Assembly (NCBI GenBank): GCA_949152475.1
Contig: OX424561.1
Coordinates: 23,430,481 to 23,494,480, forward strand
From: Terebella lapidaria
Lineage: Eukaryota; Annelida; Polychaeta; Terebellida; Terebellidae
DNA length: 64,000 nt
Reading direction: 5' to 3'
Shown here piece by piece: positions 35,805 through 60,639 of this stretch (position 1 is the stretch's first letter; every line of letters begins with the position of its first letter). The notes under the pieces were generated by a model. That model was not told where the DNA came from, did not search any database, and worked only from the letters and a program-made list of their open reading frames with translations. The position numbers and the translations under genes were made by a program.

Positions 35805-36455
35805 AATTAGCCCAACGGCTAAGATAGGTTACCAGACAATTTTGGTTGAAGTACGACGGGTGAGATATGACATTCAGATTAACCATTTGAGGTCATCTTC
35901 GTAAACTTCAATGTCACCATCAAGTGTGCAGCATATAACCTTGTATATGTTCAAAATACAAATACAAGGTCTATCCATCTGTCTTTAGACAAAATTCTAG
36001 AAATGGTCTAGAATGGCCTAAATGGAGAGTAATGCGATTTGGGTCGGAGAAAATTTTTTTCGTCGACCCGTCGAAAATTCAAAATGGCCACCATATGCAG
36101 ACCGGCGATTCAAGGGCAACCAAACTTATACACATCACAGAGGTACATAAGGAGAATCTTTTGAAACAAAAATCTCAAATCTGATCAGACAGTTTTAAAA
36201 ATGGCCGCCAAAGTTCAAAATTGACCGTTTTTCGACGAAAACAGCCGCCATTTTGAAAAAATTTAAAAATAAAAAAACTAAAAAATACCTGCTTCTCGAA
36301 TTATTTCAAGGTATCTTTTCCCAAATTTTCAGAAAGATTTAACCGTGAACTTTAAAGATAAAAATGTGGACGGACGACGATGATGAAGACGCTGGACGGA
36401 CGCCGGATGCAATGCCATGGCAATAGGTTATCGGATCATAGGTCCGGTAACCTAG
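35805..36455 (+). mobile_element. GGTTACCGG-family element, short version without array
   Basis: Starts near AAATTAGCCCAACGGCTAAG/ATAGGTTACCAGAC and ends GGTTATCGGATCATAGG/TCCGGTAACCTA. It contains the ATGGCCGCC, TTTCGACGAAAACAGCC and AAAAATGTGGACGGACGACG modules but no 134-bp units. Comparison with 44605-46022 shows that the tandem core is variable or dispensable. Confidence 0.75.
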
Positions 36456-37960
36456 TAATCAAAATCAGTTTGAGAAATGCAATTTTGTAAAGCACTTATG
36501 ACAATCCATCTGCCATAAAATAGTAGGTGTTACGACCAGAGTTTAGGTAACACCGACTGTGCCAGTATATGTGCAAATAATTCCTGTTGTACGTAACATC
36601 AATCATGAAATCAGGACCTGGAAACAAAATGGATGTACATGTCTTAAGCAATCACGCTCGTAAATTTGAATGCATGTATTTTTGGCTGTACGCGGGATTT
36701 TTCGGAAATGTGTGTTTTTTTATCATCGTTTGCTGCACTAGTGCAAGCTCCCATATACTTGGTGTTATGAAGAAGCAATCTGCACCAGCAACGGCTGGTT
36801 AGCTGTGTACTTTTCTCGGTGAAAATTTCAAATTACAATTTCAGTTGAATGACGTGAGAAAGCAATGTGTGAAATTTGACTCTCTCAGTGCCAACTTAGA
36901 GTTGAAAAGGATCGTTTCATTAAAGAATTTTATCTGTCACAAATTGACACTATATACCTCAAAAATTTGTATGGAGTATTAATTAAGTTTACAATTTAGT
37001 AACATGTATGGCTAATAAATATATTGGGTGTTGCAAATGAATTTCTTTAAAGATATCATCTTGCCCTCACTTCCTGTCATCTTGAGTCACCACCAGTGTT
37101 GCTATGGAAATACCGAGGTTTGATATTATTATAAATATACTGACTGATTTTCTTTATAGAAGTATGCACTTTATATGCAAACAAAGGTCATATACCTCAG
37201 AGTTATTTTCCAAATATCATTGAACATATGGTCAGGAACCATTAATTGACTTGCTGACCTCCAAAGACAACCATTTATCACTGCTAACACTGATGCAAAA
37301 TGATTCACAGCATAAATTTTAGCAGCTTGTTTAATGCTTTGGTCAATAGAGCAGGTAATCTTAACCACAAACTTATTCTCATGCATAGTTGATATCAGAA
37401 ACAGCCCACTTAACATGGACATTTGTGGCCATCTTTTCTGTTCGACTTCCACCAGATTTCCATTACCTATTTATATATATACACACACCCCACATAGCAC
37501 AACACAAACACAGACAAGTAAAAATTCAAAATTGCCAGACACTGTTACATATAGCAAAGAAAGTAAATATGGTGGTTTGAAGAGGTAAGCATTGAGTCAC
37601 AACATAGCTAATCTGTGTTTCTGAAACACTTTTTGGCAGAATATGTGAATGTCTAGTGACTGTAAGTATACTGAACCTAGTCCTTGTATCCTAGTTTGGC
37701 ATTGACCCGATCAATATAATATATTTCTCGATCATGGAATTTAAATCACAGTATACAACGGTGGAATGGCACTAATTTTTCTCTACTTTTCCCTGATCAC
37801 AGATTACTCAAAGGCACACATCATATTTCCTGCATCAATTGCCAGTCATAAATGTAATGTACAACATGTATATCTTTTCTTTTGATTTACGCAACTGTAT
37901 CATCTCCTTATACAAATTTATATACAAGACTTCATTCATAAACGCTAAATATAGACAGTA
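36456..37960. other. Intergenic, no gene seen
   Basis: Open frames here are short, lack homology and have no matching splice sites. Nothing beyond AT-rich sequence was recognised. Confidence 0.5.
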
Positions 37961-37989
37961 CATGTATATGCAACAATCCTCAACCAAAA

Positions 37990-37995
37990 TTTATT
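37990..37995 (-). promoter_or_regulatory. QPCT polyadenylation signal
   Basis: AATAAA on the minus strand, about 60 bases after the stop codon, within AATAAATTTTGGTTGAGG. This is almost the same as the sequence after the (+) copy at 13586. Confidence 0.6.
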
Positions 37996-38057
37996 AAATT
38001 AATATCAAAACAAAGAGTAACAGCAGTGACACATAATATTTTGGAAATAGTGGAATC

Positions 38058-51596
<13,539 letters not shown>

Positions 51597-51996
51597 TGCG
51601 CCTGTTCCCCCGGCAATGTGCCTAAGTTCGCTGCCGTCTGCTTACTTTTATACTTTCGCTGCTTGCTTGTCACACGGTTTGGCGTTTGTCAGATGCCGCC
51701 CGACTCACGCCCCCGCAATGATAAAAGGCGACTTTTGATTGGTCAATCGTGCAATGTTTTGACAGTGCGACAACGAGCACATGCACCTGTATGGAACGGT
51801 TTACGACACTTTAGTAATTTAGATCATTTCACCGGCTTGATTAATCAGTGTCTTATGTCACACATTTCAGAGAACAATTGATGGCCTTGCGATAAAAGAA
51901 CCGAATGCTTGAATTATTAATAGCCATTGAATGCTATAGCAGTATCACAACAGTGTACATCTCAAAATATGTTATATTTTGGTGCAGTCTGATAAC

Positions 51997-53330
51997 TAGG
52001 GAAGCTTGTTAGGGACAATCACTTTTTTTTACATATGATTTAACTTTTTATTCTCCCTGATGATTTACTCCCTGGGAAAAACCAGAGAAACTGGGAAATA
52101 AATATTTAAAACCCGGAATTAAATATTAAAACCGGGAATTAAGTATTTAAACCTGGAATTAAATGTTCAAACCGGGAAATAATTATTTAAACCTGGAAAT
52201 AAATGTCCAAACCCGAAATTAAATATTAAAACCCGGAATTAAGTATTAAAACCGGGAATTAAATGCTAAAACCGGGAAATAAATGTTCAAACCCGGAAAT
52301 AAGTATTAAAACCGGGAATTAAATGTTCAAACCCGGAATTAAGCATTTAAACCGGGAATTAAATATTCAAACCCGGAATTAAGTGTTAAAACCGGGAATT
52401 AAATATTCAAACCGGGAAATAAATATTTAAACCTGGAAATAAATGTTCAAACCGGGAAATAAATATCAAAACCCGGAATTAAATATTCAAACCGGGAAAT
52501 AAATATTAAAACCCGGAATTAAACATTTATAACCGGGAAATAAATAATAAAACCGGGAATTAAATATTAGAACCTGGAAATAAATGTTTCTAGGCTTTAA
52601 TAATTATTTCCCAGTTTTAATACTTAATTCCGGGTTTTAATATTTAATTCCCGGTTTAAATACTTAATTCCGGGTTTGAACATTTAATTCCAGGTTTGAA
52701 TATTTATTTCCCGGTTTGAGTAATTAATTCCGGGTTTTAATACCTAATTCCAGGTTTGAATATTTAATTCCAGGTTTCAATACTTAATTCCGGGTTTTAA
52801 TACTTAATTCCGGGTTTCAATATTTAATTCCGGGTTTGAACATTTATTTCCCGGTTTGAATATTTATTTCCCGGTTTGAATACTTAATTCCGGGTTTTAA
52901 TACTTAATTCCGGGTTTGAATATTTAATTCCGGGTTTGAACATTTATTTCCGGGTTTGAATATTTATTTCCTGGTTTAAATACTTAATTCCAGGTTTGAA
53001 TATTTATTTCCCGGTTTAAATATTTATTTCCCGGTTTTAATACTTAATTCCAGGTTTTAATATTTAATTCCAGGTTTGAACATTTAATTCCAGGTTTGAA
53101 TATTTAATTCCGGGTTTGGACATTTATTTCCAGGTTAAAATATTTATTTCCCGGTTCGAACATTTAATTCCAGGTTTAAATACTTAATTCCCGGTTTTAA
53201 TATTTAATTCCGAGTTTTAAATATTTATTTCCCAGTTTCTCTGGTTTTTCCCAGGTAGTAAATTATTCTTCAGAAAAAAAAGTTAAATCATAAATAAAAA
53301 AAAATTGAATGTCCCTAATAAGCTTCCCTA
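51997..53330. mobile_element. Palindromic minisatellite transposon-like element, 1,334 bp
   Basis: Terminal inverted repeats of about 100 bp begin TAGGGAAGCTTGTTAGGGAC at the left and TAGGGAAGCTTATTAGGGAC at the right (reverse strand); both reach a shared CTGGGAAAAACCAGAGAAAC. Perfect direct repeats GATAAC at 51991-51996 and 53331-53336 look like a target duplication. The interior is a 20-bp tandem repeat (TAAATATTCAAACCGGGAAT and variants): about 25 copies forward (52080-52587), then about 32 copies in reverse (52595-53240), so the whole element is one large imperfect palindrome. No protein is encoded. The superfamily is unassigned. Confidence 0.88.
52080..53240. repeat. 20-bp minisatellite in two opposed blocks
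   Basis: Units differ mainly at GGGAAT/GGGAAA and CCGG/CTGG/CCCGG positions, so two alternating ends (GGAATTAA, GGAAATAA) recur through both blocks. The orientation flips at about 52588-52594 (GTTTCTAGGC). No unique spacers are present. Confidence 0.95.
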
Positions 53331-53487
53331 GATAACATATGGTCCAATGGGTAACTTTATGTGTGTGTAGCATTTCTTGTCTCTGGATTTGTTTAATAAT
53401 GGTGTTCGAAAAATATAATCTTGCTGCAAATACATCGCTCGATTCATATTTCTTACTTTTTATGAATTCCAAATCACATAGTCTAAA

Positions 53488-54045
53488 GTCAAGTTCATCC
53501 ATCAGTGAAACACGTTTTTTGGCCGTAGTTTTGTTTTGGAAAATCGGATCAACTTGAAATTTTGTGTGTCTCAATTGGGTATCATCCCGTAATTTTCCAA
53601 CGAATTTTATCTCAAAAATTGAAAACGTTGGCAATCTAACCCGAGGTTAAATTTCAGTCCGAAATGTGATCAAGTAAATTTCAACAAATTCAGGGCTTTT
53701 TGTGTTTATGCCCATATAGAATGAACCCATTGAGTTGATTAGGAATCGGAAGGCATAGTCCGTGTATATTAAGTGAATATCTTTATTCGAAAGCAATATA
53801 TAACTCATACATCGAATAATAGTTGTTGTTTTTTGTGAAGACTCCGACTACTAGTAACATGTTGGGGCTGAATTTCAATATTGTGTTAGATTACCAACTT
53901 TTTTAATTTTTGAGATAGAATTCTGAAATTTGGTCGAAAATTACGGCATGATACCCAATCGAGACATACAGAATTTAAAGTTGGTCCAGTTATCCAAAAC
54001 AAAACAACGGCCAAAAAACATGTTTGATTGATGGATGAACTTGAC
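53488..54045. mobile_element. MITE, best copy of the family also at 12691-13242
   Basis: Left end GTCAAGTTCATCCATCAGTG then AAACACGTTTTTTGGCCGTAG; right end the complement ACGGCCAAAAAACATGTTTG, ending ATGGATGAACTTGAC. Internally, a second inverted pair (GTTGGCAATCTAACCC near 53630, its complement near 53885) makes a nested palindrome. Confidence 0.8.
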
Positions 54046-54714
54046 TAGAGCACATAAAATTTATCATATTTGATTCACATGGTAATCAACTCGATGTTTT
54101 CTCTTCTGGTATCCTGATTCTACTGCTCATTTCTAATCGAACGTTTCTTTTATTATGTATAGTCGAAAACCCTCTATTATGATATATGTGTATACAGAAA
54201 TACACCTCTCGTTTGTATTTTCTGGTGTATATCTACTCTGTACTTTAGCGATTTGAAACTTGTACAAAATACATTTCAGCAAGATTCATACAAGAGAAAC
54301 TTCAGTGAAACGTTATGACAGAAATTATGCGTAGCTTACAGACTTTGTGTTTAATTAGTTCATAGACTGTGTGCCATATCACTTTAATGTTGTTGTTTTT
54401 TTCATGAATATTATATTTTAACGGAACTACCATGTTTCATATCTAATTTATATTGTTTTCAACTTCATCTGGATATACTTTTGAATAACAATACTTGGAC
54501 TAATGTACAATTTCAACTCTCCAAATAAATATAATTGTTGGAAGGAGCTGTATGTCCATTTAATCCACGTACCTTTCTCTTCTGAAGAGTAAATTTGTAC
54601 TGTTGGTTTCACCGTATTTGTGCTGATTCATAAGCAATAGGAGACAACAGCAAAATACAATGTAATGACTGGATAGAAAGCAACTTGAAGTTTGACACCA
54701 CAACGAAACAGCAT

Positions 54715-55771
54715 GCCTGATACGGAATAATCCTCCGTAGATCTGGATGCAGAAGTGTCACTGAGGATTCAAGATCTGAAGGTGAGAAGGACCATCCTTC
54801 GTGGAAAAATCATGCGGTGAATGGCGGATCAGTACACCCAAAGATTACAGCGAGAACTGAATGAAGTCCAGAAAAACTATGAAGCGTTGCTTTGATGTGC
54901 ATGCCGAATTGTATGAGTACACTGAAGAAGCTGAACATCCAGCATTTGATGACTGGGAAAATCGTTTGAAAAGTGACTGTTTTGTTGTTGAAGAGGAAGT
55001 GTGCAGTGTCGCTGTTCCTCGAGTTACCCCTGAAACTCAACAGTCACTAGCGCGCTATGAGACAGACAGCATTTCAGAGACCCAGGAGTCAGATCACCTG
55101 TCCAACATCGATGCCTTGTGAGGCTTGTGAGGGTGAACAGTATGAGGCTTTGACGATGACCCTATGAACTATTTTGCATTTATGGAACGCTTTAAAATCC
55201 ATGAAAGGCAGCACCTGTCAGATGAGCAGAGAATGATCCAGTTGAAGATGCATCTGACAGGGAATGCTTCTCGTGCAATCTATGGGCTGGTATCACAGGG
55301 TGCGATGTACTAGTATGCCACTGCTCTGAAAACCCTCAAAGAACAGTTCAGGCAGAAAAGTGCCATAGCTAGGGCATGCAGATTCAAGCTCACCAGTGGA
55401 TCTAAACTCGATCAGCATGACAAGACCTCCCTTCATGATCAACAATTACATCATCAACTGTCTAGCAGTACTCCGTCGCATCAATTCCAGTCAGAATGCT
55501 ACTGACAACCTACGCAAGATTGTGCAATGCCTTCCTGACAAATTGGTGGAGGCCTGGAAGACTACATTGAAGGACATCCATAGCAAAGTTGAGGTGCCAC
55601 AACTCAGCTATATCATTGATTTTGTGAGAAAACGAGTCATACCTCAGTTTGACCCTGACTTTGTTGACCTCAGTACGTGTATCACTGAATCTTAGCACAT
55701 CAAAGGCCATCGCTCTGCATCTGTCAGTGTCACTTTGCCAACCACCAAGCCAAAAAAAGTGCTACATCTGC
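54715..55771 (+). pseudogene. BEL/Pao gag remnant
   Basis: Starts near MPDTE, with stops within the first coiled-coil-like region (VSLRIQDLKVRRTILRGKI, then QRELNEVQKNYEALL). Later pieces, from about 55150, read FKIHERQHLSDEQRMIQLKM and TLKEQFRQKSAIARACRF, the domain called DUF1759 in Pao gag proteins, and then LRKIVQCLPDKLVEAWKTTL. Frameshifts occur near 54890 and 55390. Confidence 0.7.
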
Positions 55772-55915
55772 CAAATCAAATCAAATCAAACCAATTTATT
55801 TCGACAGCATAAAAAACAAAACAAAAAACACACACAAATACCTGCAGTCGGGTCTCCAAATAGCCAATGACTGTCTTACTGTGGAGCCCTAAATAAAGAA
55901 ATTTTACATTATAAA
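55772..55915 (-). mobile_element. LINE 3' end inserted in BEL/Pao gag
   Basis: On the minus strand the segment ends GAAATAAATTGGTTTGATTT followed by GATTT repeats, the kind of tail seen on CR1/L2-clade LINEs. Gag homology continues after it with a zinc-knuckle-like CVSDCSTFNVDERYERVKEE and NRGHGFHECRLKRPC. The insertion is thus inside the knuckle region. Confidence 0.55.
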
Positions 55916-56229
55916 ATAAAATGTGCGTATGTGGGGAAGTGCGTTCTGACTTGGAGAGCCATAGAGAGCACTGTGTTTCTGACTGCTCAACCTTCAATGT
56001 GGATGAACGCTATGAGAGGGTAAAGGAAGAAAGATTGTGAATTGGCTGTGTGAACCGCGGACATGGATTCCATGAGTGTCGTTTGAAGAGACCATGTCCA
56101 AAGGATGGGTGCTAGTGGAAGCACCACCAACGGCCGCACACGTCCAATTTGTGCCGCTAGCACAAGCGGAATGGCCTCCATCCTCGACCAGAAGGCCATC
56201 ATGCCAAATAGACGAATGTGACGGGGTAA

Positions 56230-56590
56230 TGTCCTAATCAACAGTGGGGCTTGCACCACAGTGATCAGACGAGATTTTGCCAAAGCCCTAGCTCTGCAAG
56301 GTCAGAATCAGCGTATCCAGCTAGCCTTGGTGGGATGGGAAAGGATCTAGTGTGGAACAACACGCATGTGAAGTTTGCCATATCAACAATAGGTGGGAGG
56401 AAGTACCCTATAGAGGTGCACAATGTCCACAAATCTGTGCTTAGTGTACCAGCACTTGACCAGGTCGAGGATTGGCTGAAATCATTTGATTACGTCAGTG
56501 ACATCCCCTCCACACCCAAAGCTGGTATCATCGACCTGATACAGGGAGTACAGTTCACACATCTCCACAGTAAGTCAGAGACCCATTAAG
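56230..56590 (+). pseudogene. BEL/Pao protease region, catalytic Asp lost
   Basis: NVLINSGACTTVIRRDFAKA is the retroviral-type aspartic protease motif, with Asn in place of the catalytic Asp of DSGA. The frame then shifts into LVWNNTHVKFAISTIGGRKY and LDQVEDWLKSFDYVSDIP. Confidence 0.65.
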
Positions 56591-56939
56591 GTATATCGTT
56601 TTAGTCAGTGGCAAAGTGTATCCCTCTAGAATGGTATGCTATAGACTCTGTTGAACAAGTGACGCCATCACCTCAAGTACACTCCATCTGCTTCGTGAAA
56701 CCAGTGAGCATGAAATTCTACCAGTTTGAAACCCTCGGGATACTAGCCCTGAACTGTGATTGTCCTGAAGACATGATGTCTCGTAAGGAACATGACATGC
56801 TTGAATTGCTCAAGTTGTCTTGCCACAATGAAGAGAATCGTTATGTCATGGATCTGCCATGGAACGATGACCGCAAACTACCAGACAACTACAAGCTTGC
56901 TGAGACTCCTCTGGAGCCCCTGGAGCGAAGTCAACCCAG

Positions 56940-57770
56940 CCAAGGCTGAAATGTATCAATCAGCCATAAAGGAGTATGTTGACAATGACTGGGTCCTCAC
57001 TGTGGATAATGAGCAGGAGATAAACACTGTATATTACCTTCCCCATCAAGGTGTGTATCAACCCGACAACCCCAGCACAACCATCCATGTCGTGTTCGAC
57101 CCAGCAAGCTCGTACAATGGGAAATCACTGAACTCATTGCCTGATCGGCAATTTATACAGGGTCCTACTGAGGTTCCCAGAGAGTCCAGTGGCTTTCACA
57201 GGTGACATATCCAAAATGTATCTCCCTTATTTATAAATGCTTTCCTGAGCGAGACACCCAAGTCCAACACTTCCTGTGGTGTGATTTCGACACCCGTAAG
57301 AAACCCACTGACTACTGATTGGCACGTGTTGCATTCAGAACAAAACTATTCCCTGACATGGCCAGTTATGTAATGCTGCAGCTGGCTGCTGAACACGATA
57401 ACCAATACCCCCAAGCATCAGCAGTCATCAAACAACATCATACATGGACGACCTGATACACTCGTATCAATCAGTGTGTGCAGGAACTGGAGTATGCAGC
57501 CTCGAAATCAAAGAGTGGTTTCCCACAAAAACAAATGACCCAGGTCCAGACACCAGGTCTGCCAGTGAAGACATATCACTCAACGAAGAAGATGTCAAAA
57601 ACGTTGGATTAAGTTGGGATCCAACTACTGACCGCCTCAAGTTTGTCATCAAACCAATCACCGTCAAGCATTTCACCAAGAGAGAGGAGCTGTCGAAGAT
57701 CTTCCAGCTCTATGACCCACTTGGTCTGGCCTCCGCAAACACAATCAAGTCGAGAATTGCATTGTAAGAC
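56940..57770 (+). pseudogene. BEL/Pao reverse transcriptase fragments
   Basis: YQSAIKEYVDNDWVLTVDN and VYYLPHQGVY begin RT, VFDPASSYNGKSLN is the palm entry, and SYMDDLIHSYQSV (57440-57480) keeps the YxDD active site. The next frame reads EEDVKNVGLSWDPTTDRLKF to LYDPLGLASANT. Stops at 57317 and elsewhere show that it is dead. Confidence 0.8.
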
Positions 57771-58310
57771 TTGTGGAGGGTCCAGGGTCTAGAGTGGGAT
57801 GATCCCCTACCCACACGAATGCACTGACTCTGGCAGAAACTCTTTGCCGAGATCAAGGATCTCGCCCACATGGAGTTCCCAAGATGTCAGAAGCCACCTG
57901 ATGCAGTGTCGTCTAAGCTGCATATCCGCCAGCACCAAGGCCTAAGGGGCTGTCGCCTACCTGCTGTGGCAGACCTCGAGTGACCCAGAAGTACGCCTCA
58001 CCACTGCCAAGGCCTGAGTCACCCCGGTCAAGCAGACAACATTCCCAAGGCTCGAACTCATGGCAGCTCAGATTGCTTCACGACTGGGACAAACCAACAC
58101 CAATGAGTTCACACTCAAGCCATCACAAGTGACAATCCAGTCAGACTCGAAAATTATTCTACAGTCAATCCACTCTGGTTCAGTCACATTGAAGGCCTAT
58201 CTCGGACTCAGAGTAAGTGAGATCCAGAGTAACTGGGACACACAGAAAACATGGAAGTACATCTCAACTGACCTCAATCGAGTCCAAACTACTCATATGA
58301 CCTGAGTCAG
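57771..58310 (+). pseudogene. BEL/Pao RNase H-region fragment
   Basis: Broken frames give FPRLELMAAQIASRLGQ, VTIQSDSKIILQSIHSG and LGLRVSEIQSNWDTQKTWKY, which match the RNase H and connecting region before the integrase. The remnant ends near 58310 (VQTTHMT, stop). Confidence 0.7.
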
Positions 58311-58319
58311 GGCATAATT

Positions 58320-60130
58320 GTGAGAAAGATGAAAGGTCGCTGGATGCTTGGGCCGCCTTTCCTGAAGCAACCTGAAGTCACTTGGCAGAAACAGTGAACA
58401 GTGAAAATGTGTGATTGTGTGTTTAAAAACTGGTCATAATGTTCAGAATTTAAAATAGAATTGGAACAAAAATAGCGAAGTACACACCTGTCAAGCTATA
58501 TGTTTAAACTAAAAGATTATAAAATTGTCAAGAATAACGAATGCCTATATATTTTGTTGAAATATTGCATTACATGTTCAATAAATGTATAACTATGTAC
58601 TTCAATTTATATAACTTTCGCTTTCCATTGTACATATATACTACATAACAGTATTTGGTGTGTTTAACTCTTTTGATTCGAAATAAATCAAATAAAAAAA
58701 CTATCAGTCATACGCGTGCAATGCAAACCATACTTCGAATGCATGATAAACATGATTTGTCCTCTATTGAAATGAAAGTTTTCTAGAGAGCCCTTGTTCG
58801 TAATGACATGTGCGACGAACAGCAGCATCAAATCTCATCACAGGCGCGCCCCCGGGATTTGAAAAATTGGAAGCACAAAAAATAGGCGTAGGGTCTGGAG
58901 CCCGCTCAGGGCCCCAGTAGTCAGCGGTTACTAGGTGCTCTGTGTGGGGCTCTATTCATATATTGTAACCCTGATTATATTATCTGAACCACAGGTTTTG
59001 TCCACAACATAAACATGAAGTCGGTCAAGCAAAATATTTCATGGTATATGGCAACACGGCTCGACAGTGTTAAGTTGTTTGAATAGATATAACCAGAAAC
59101 CCACAATGGGTTTCTGATATAACCATTGTAGATTATCATTGCAGATAGGCTGTTGTAAATCCCTGATTACCACAGTCTTTACCATAATAAAATAATTTAG
59201 CTTCGATGACATACACCAGAACTTAGCCAATGTTATCAATATTTAAGGAAAACCTCTACGGGAAATGTCAGATCCTTTATTTTATCGGTTCACTGATCAA
59301 TTCAACTGATTTTAAATGATTTGATAAAAGTGATTATTGAGTTCTCGGGTTCATAAACAAAAGCTTTAACGGTGTGCTGTTACAAAAAGCAATCTCGTGA
59401 GTTATTTTCCACTTATTCCATTATTCTATAATAGCGCCACAGCTCTTACTAGAAAGCTTAGCAGGTTTCACCGTCTAACTAATTTAATCAGAAGAGCTTT
59501 CTACATGTTAATATATTAACGATATTTTTTCCTTAAAAGTTTACTGGAAGCACGTACTTCCAGTGCTGTTATCTGCGGGCGCGCCTGTTCAATTCTCATA
59601 TCGGTTAGGGAAATTCGGCATGTCAAAGCCTATGTGACAAGTTAATGAACTGAAATCAAATCAATGATACGTAAATGATGGCTCTGATTCTGCTCCATAC
59701 TTTATAAATGCGCTCGCGAGGGTCCGCCACCTGTAAAACCCAAATAGCTGCGCATGCGCACTGCCATGAGCTGGCTTTAATGGCGATGCCTCGGTGAGTA
59801 AAATATATGTCAATACATCTGTTGATTTCTACGTAATGCTGGCAAGGATATGTTATCAACATACATATGAAAATGGAGACGGATAGTATTCTGATTTGTA
59901 GACCGTTGATTGATATTGCTGTGGATACAACATGATTGAAACATCTGATCGGCCCATCGCCTGTGGTCCCTTGAAATGTTTTTTCTTTTTTTTCAGGGAA
60001 TGAATGAATGAGTCACATAACTTAAGTACTCGCTTGTCTCAAATCTCAATGATCAATGTCTGTGTCTGGGTACTGAAATCGATTTTACTTTCTAAATCTT
60101 GAGCAGTCACTAGATCTAGGTCTGTCTAAG
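58320..60130. other. Intergenic, no gene seen; possible TIR element
   Basis: CAGGCGCGCCC at 58841 and its complement GGGCGCGCCTG ending at 59587 may be the termini of a 747-bp element, but no target duplication was found. A duplicated AGAAACCCACAATGGGTTTCT palindrome lies near 59094-59114. Other sequence is unremarkable. Confidence 0.45.
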
Positions 60131-60141
60131 CATATCATATC

Positions 60142-60604
60142 TACGGAAGCGTATTGGTGACACACATTGACACAGTGTAAAAATAGTCCGCCAAACTCAA
60201 AGCGAATTAGTAACTTAGGCGATTTAGACTTTTAGTAGTTCACCAAGGCGATTAAGCATACTTTTAACATACATAGTTTAATGAGTAAAAGCCACTGTAA
60301 TTCGCCGTGGTTAATTAAATCCCACTGTGACTCGCCGTGTTGAATTAAAATTCACTGTGGCGAATTGATGTTTCACCATGGCAGATATTACATTTTTTTT
60401 TGTGTCATGTCACCAATTTGCTTCCGTACATACCGATATCTGAAATCAAGATCTAAATTATAAGTAAAAGCCATTGTAATTCGCCGTGGCGAATTGAAAG
60501 CCGCTGCAATCGCCGTGTTGAATTAAAATTCACTGTGGCGAATTGATGTTTCGCCGTGGGAAATATTACATTCTTTGGGGTCATGTCACCAATTCGCTCC
60601 CGTA
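60142..60604. mobile_element. MITE with 6-bp target duplication and internal tandem duplication
   Basis: Left TACGGAAGCGTATTGGTGAC and right (reverse) TACGGGAGCGAATTGGTGAC are near-identical 20-bp terminal repeats. CATATC flanks both sides (60136-60141, 60605-60610). The right half (about 60280-60455) was duplicated in tandem (60460-60630), including its terminus and adjacent ATCTGAA(A/G)TCAAGATC. The interior is rich in GGCGAATT/AATTCGCC words. Confidence 0.75.
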
Positions 60605-60639
60605 CATATCTGAAGTCAAGATCTAAATAATCTGTTCTG

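Larger units (their letters stand above)
54715..58310 (+). mobile_element. BEL/Pao LTR retrotransposon remnant
   Basis: In order: gag (54715-56130), aspartic protease (about 56240-56330), reverse transcriptase (56940-57480) and RNase H (57600-58300). The order and the phrases LSKIFQLYDPLGLASANTIK and FPRLELMAAQIASRL are diagnostic of BEL/Pao. The frame is broken by many stops and shifts, and the integrase is missing. LTRs were not identified. A LINE tail is inserted in gag. Confidence 0.85.

Noticed and set aside
36587-36802. Small membrane-protein-like frame (71 codons)
   Set aside because: Hydrophobic stretch but no supporting splice sites, homology or codon bias; it may be chance.
52080-53240. 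CRISPR-like array
   Set aside because: The 20-bp units are contiguous with no unique spacers, the block inverts midway, and the genome is eukaryotic; it is a minisatellite.
58841-59587. hAT element bounded by CAGGCGCGCCC
   Set aside because: Inverted 11-bp ends are present but flanking 8-mers do not match; kept only as a note.
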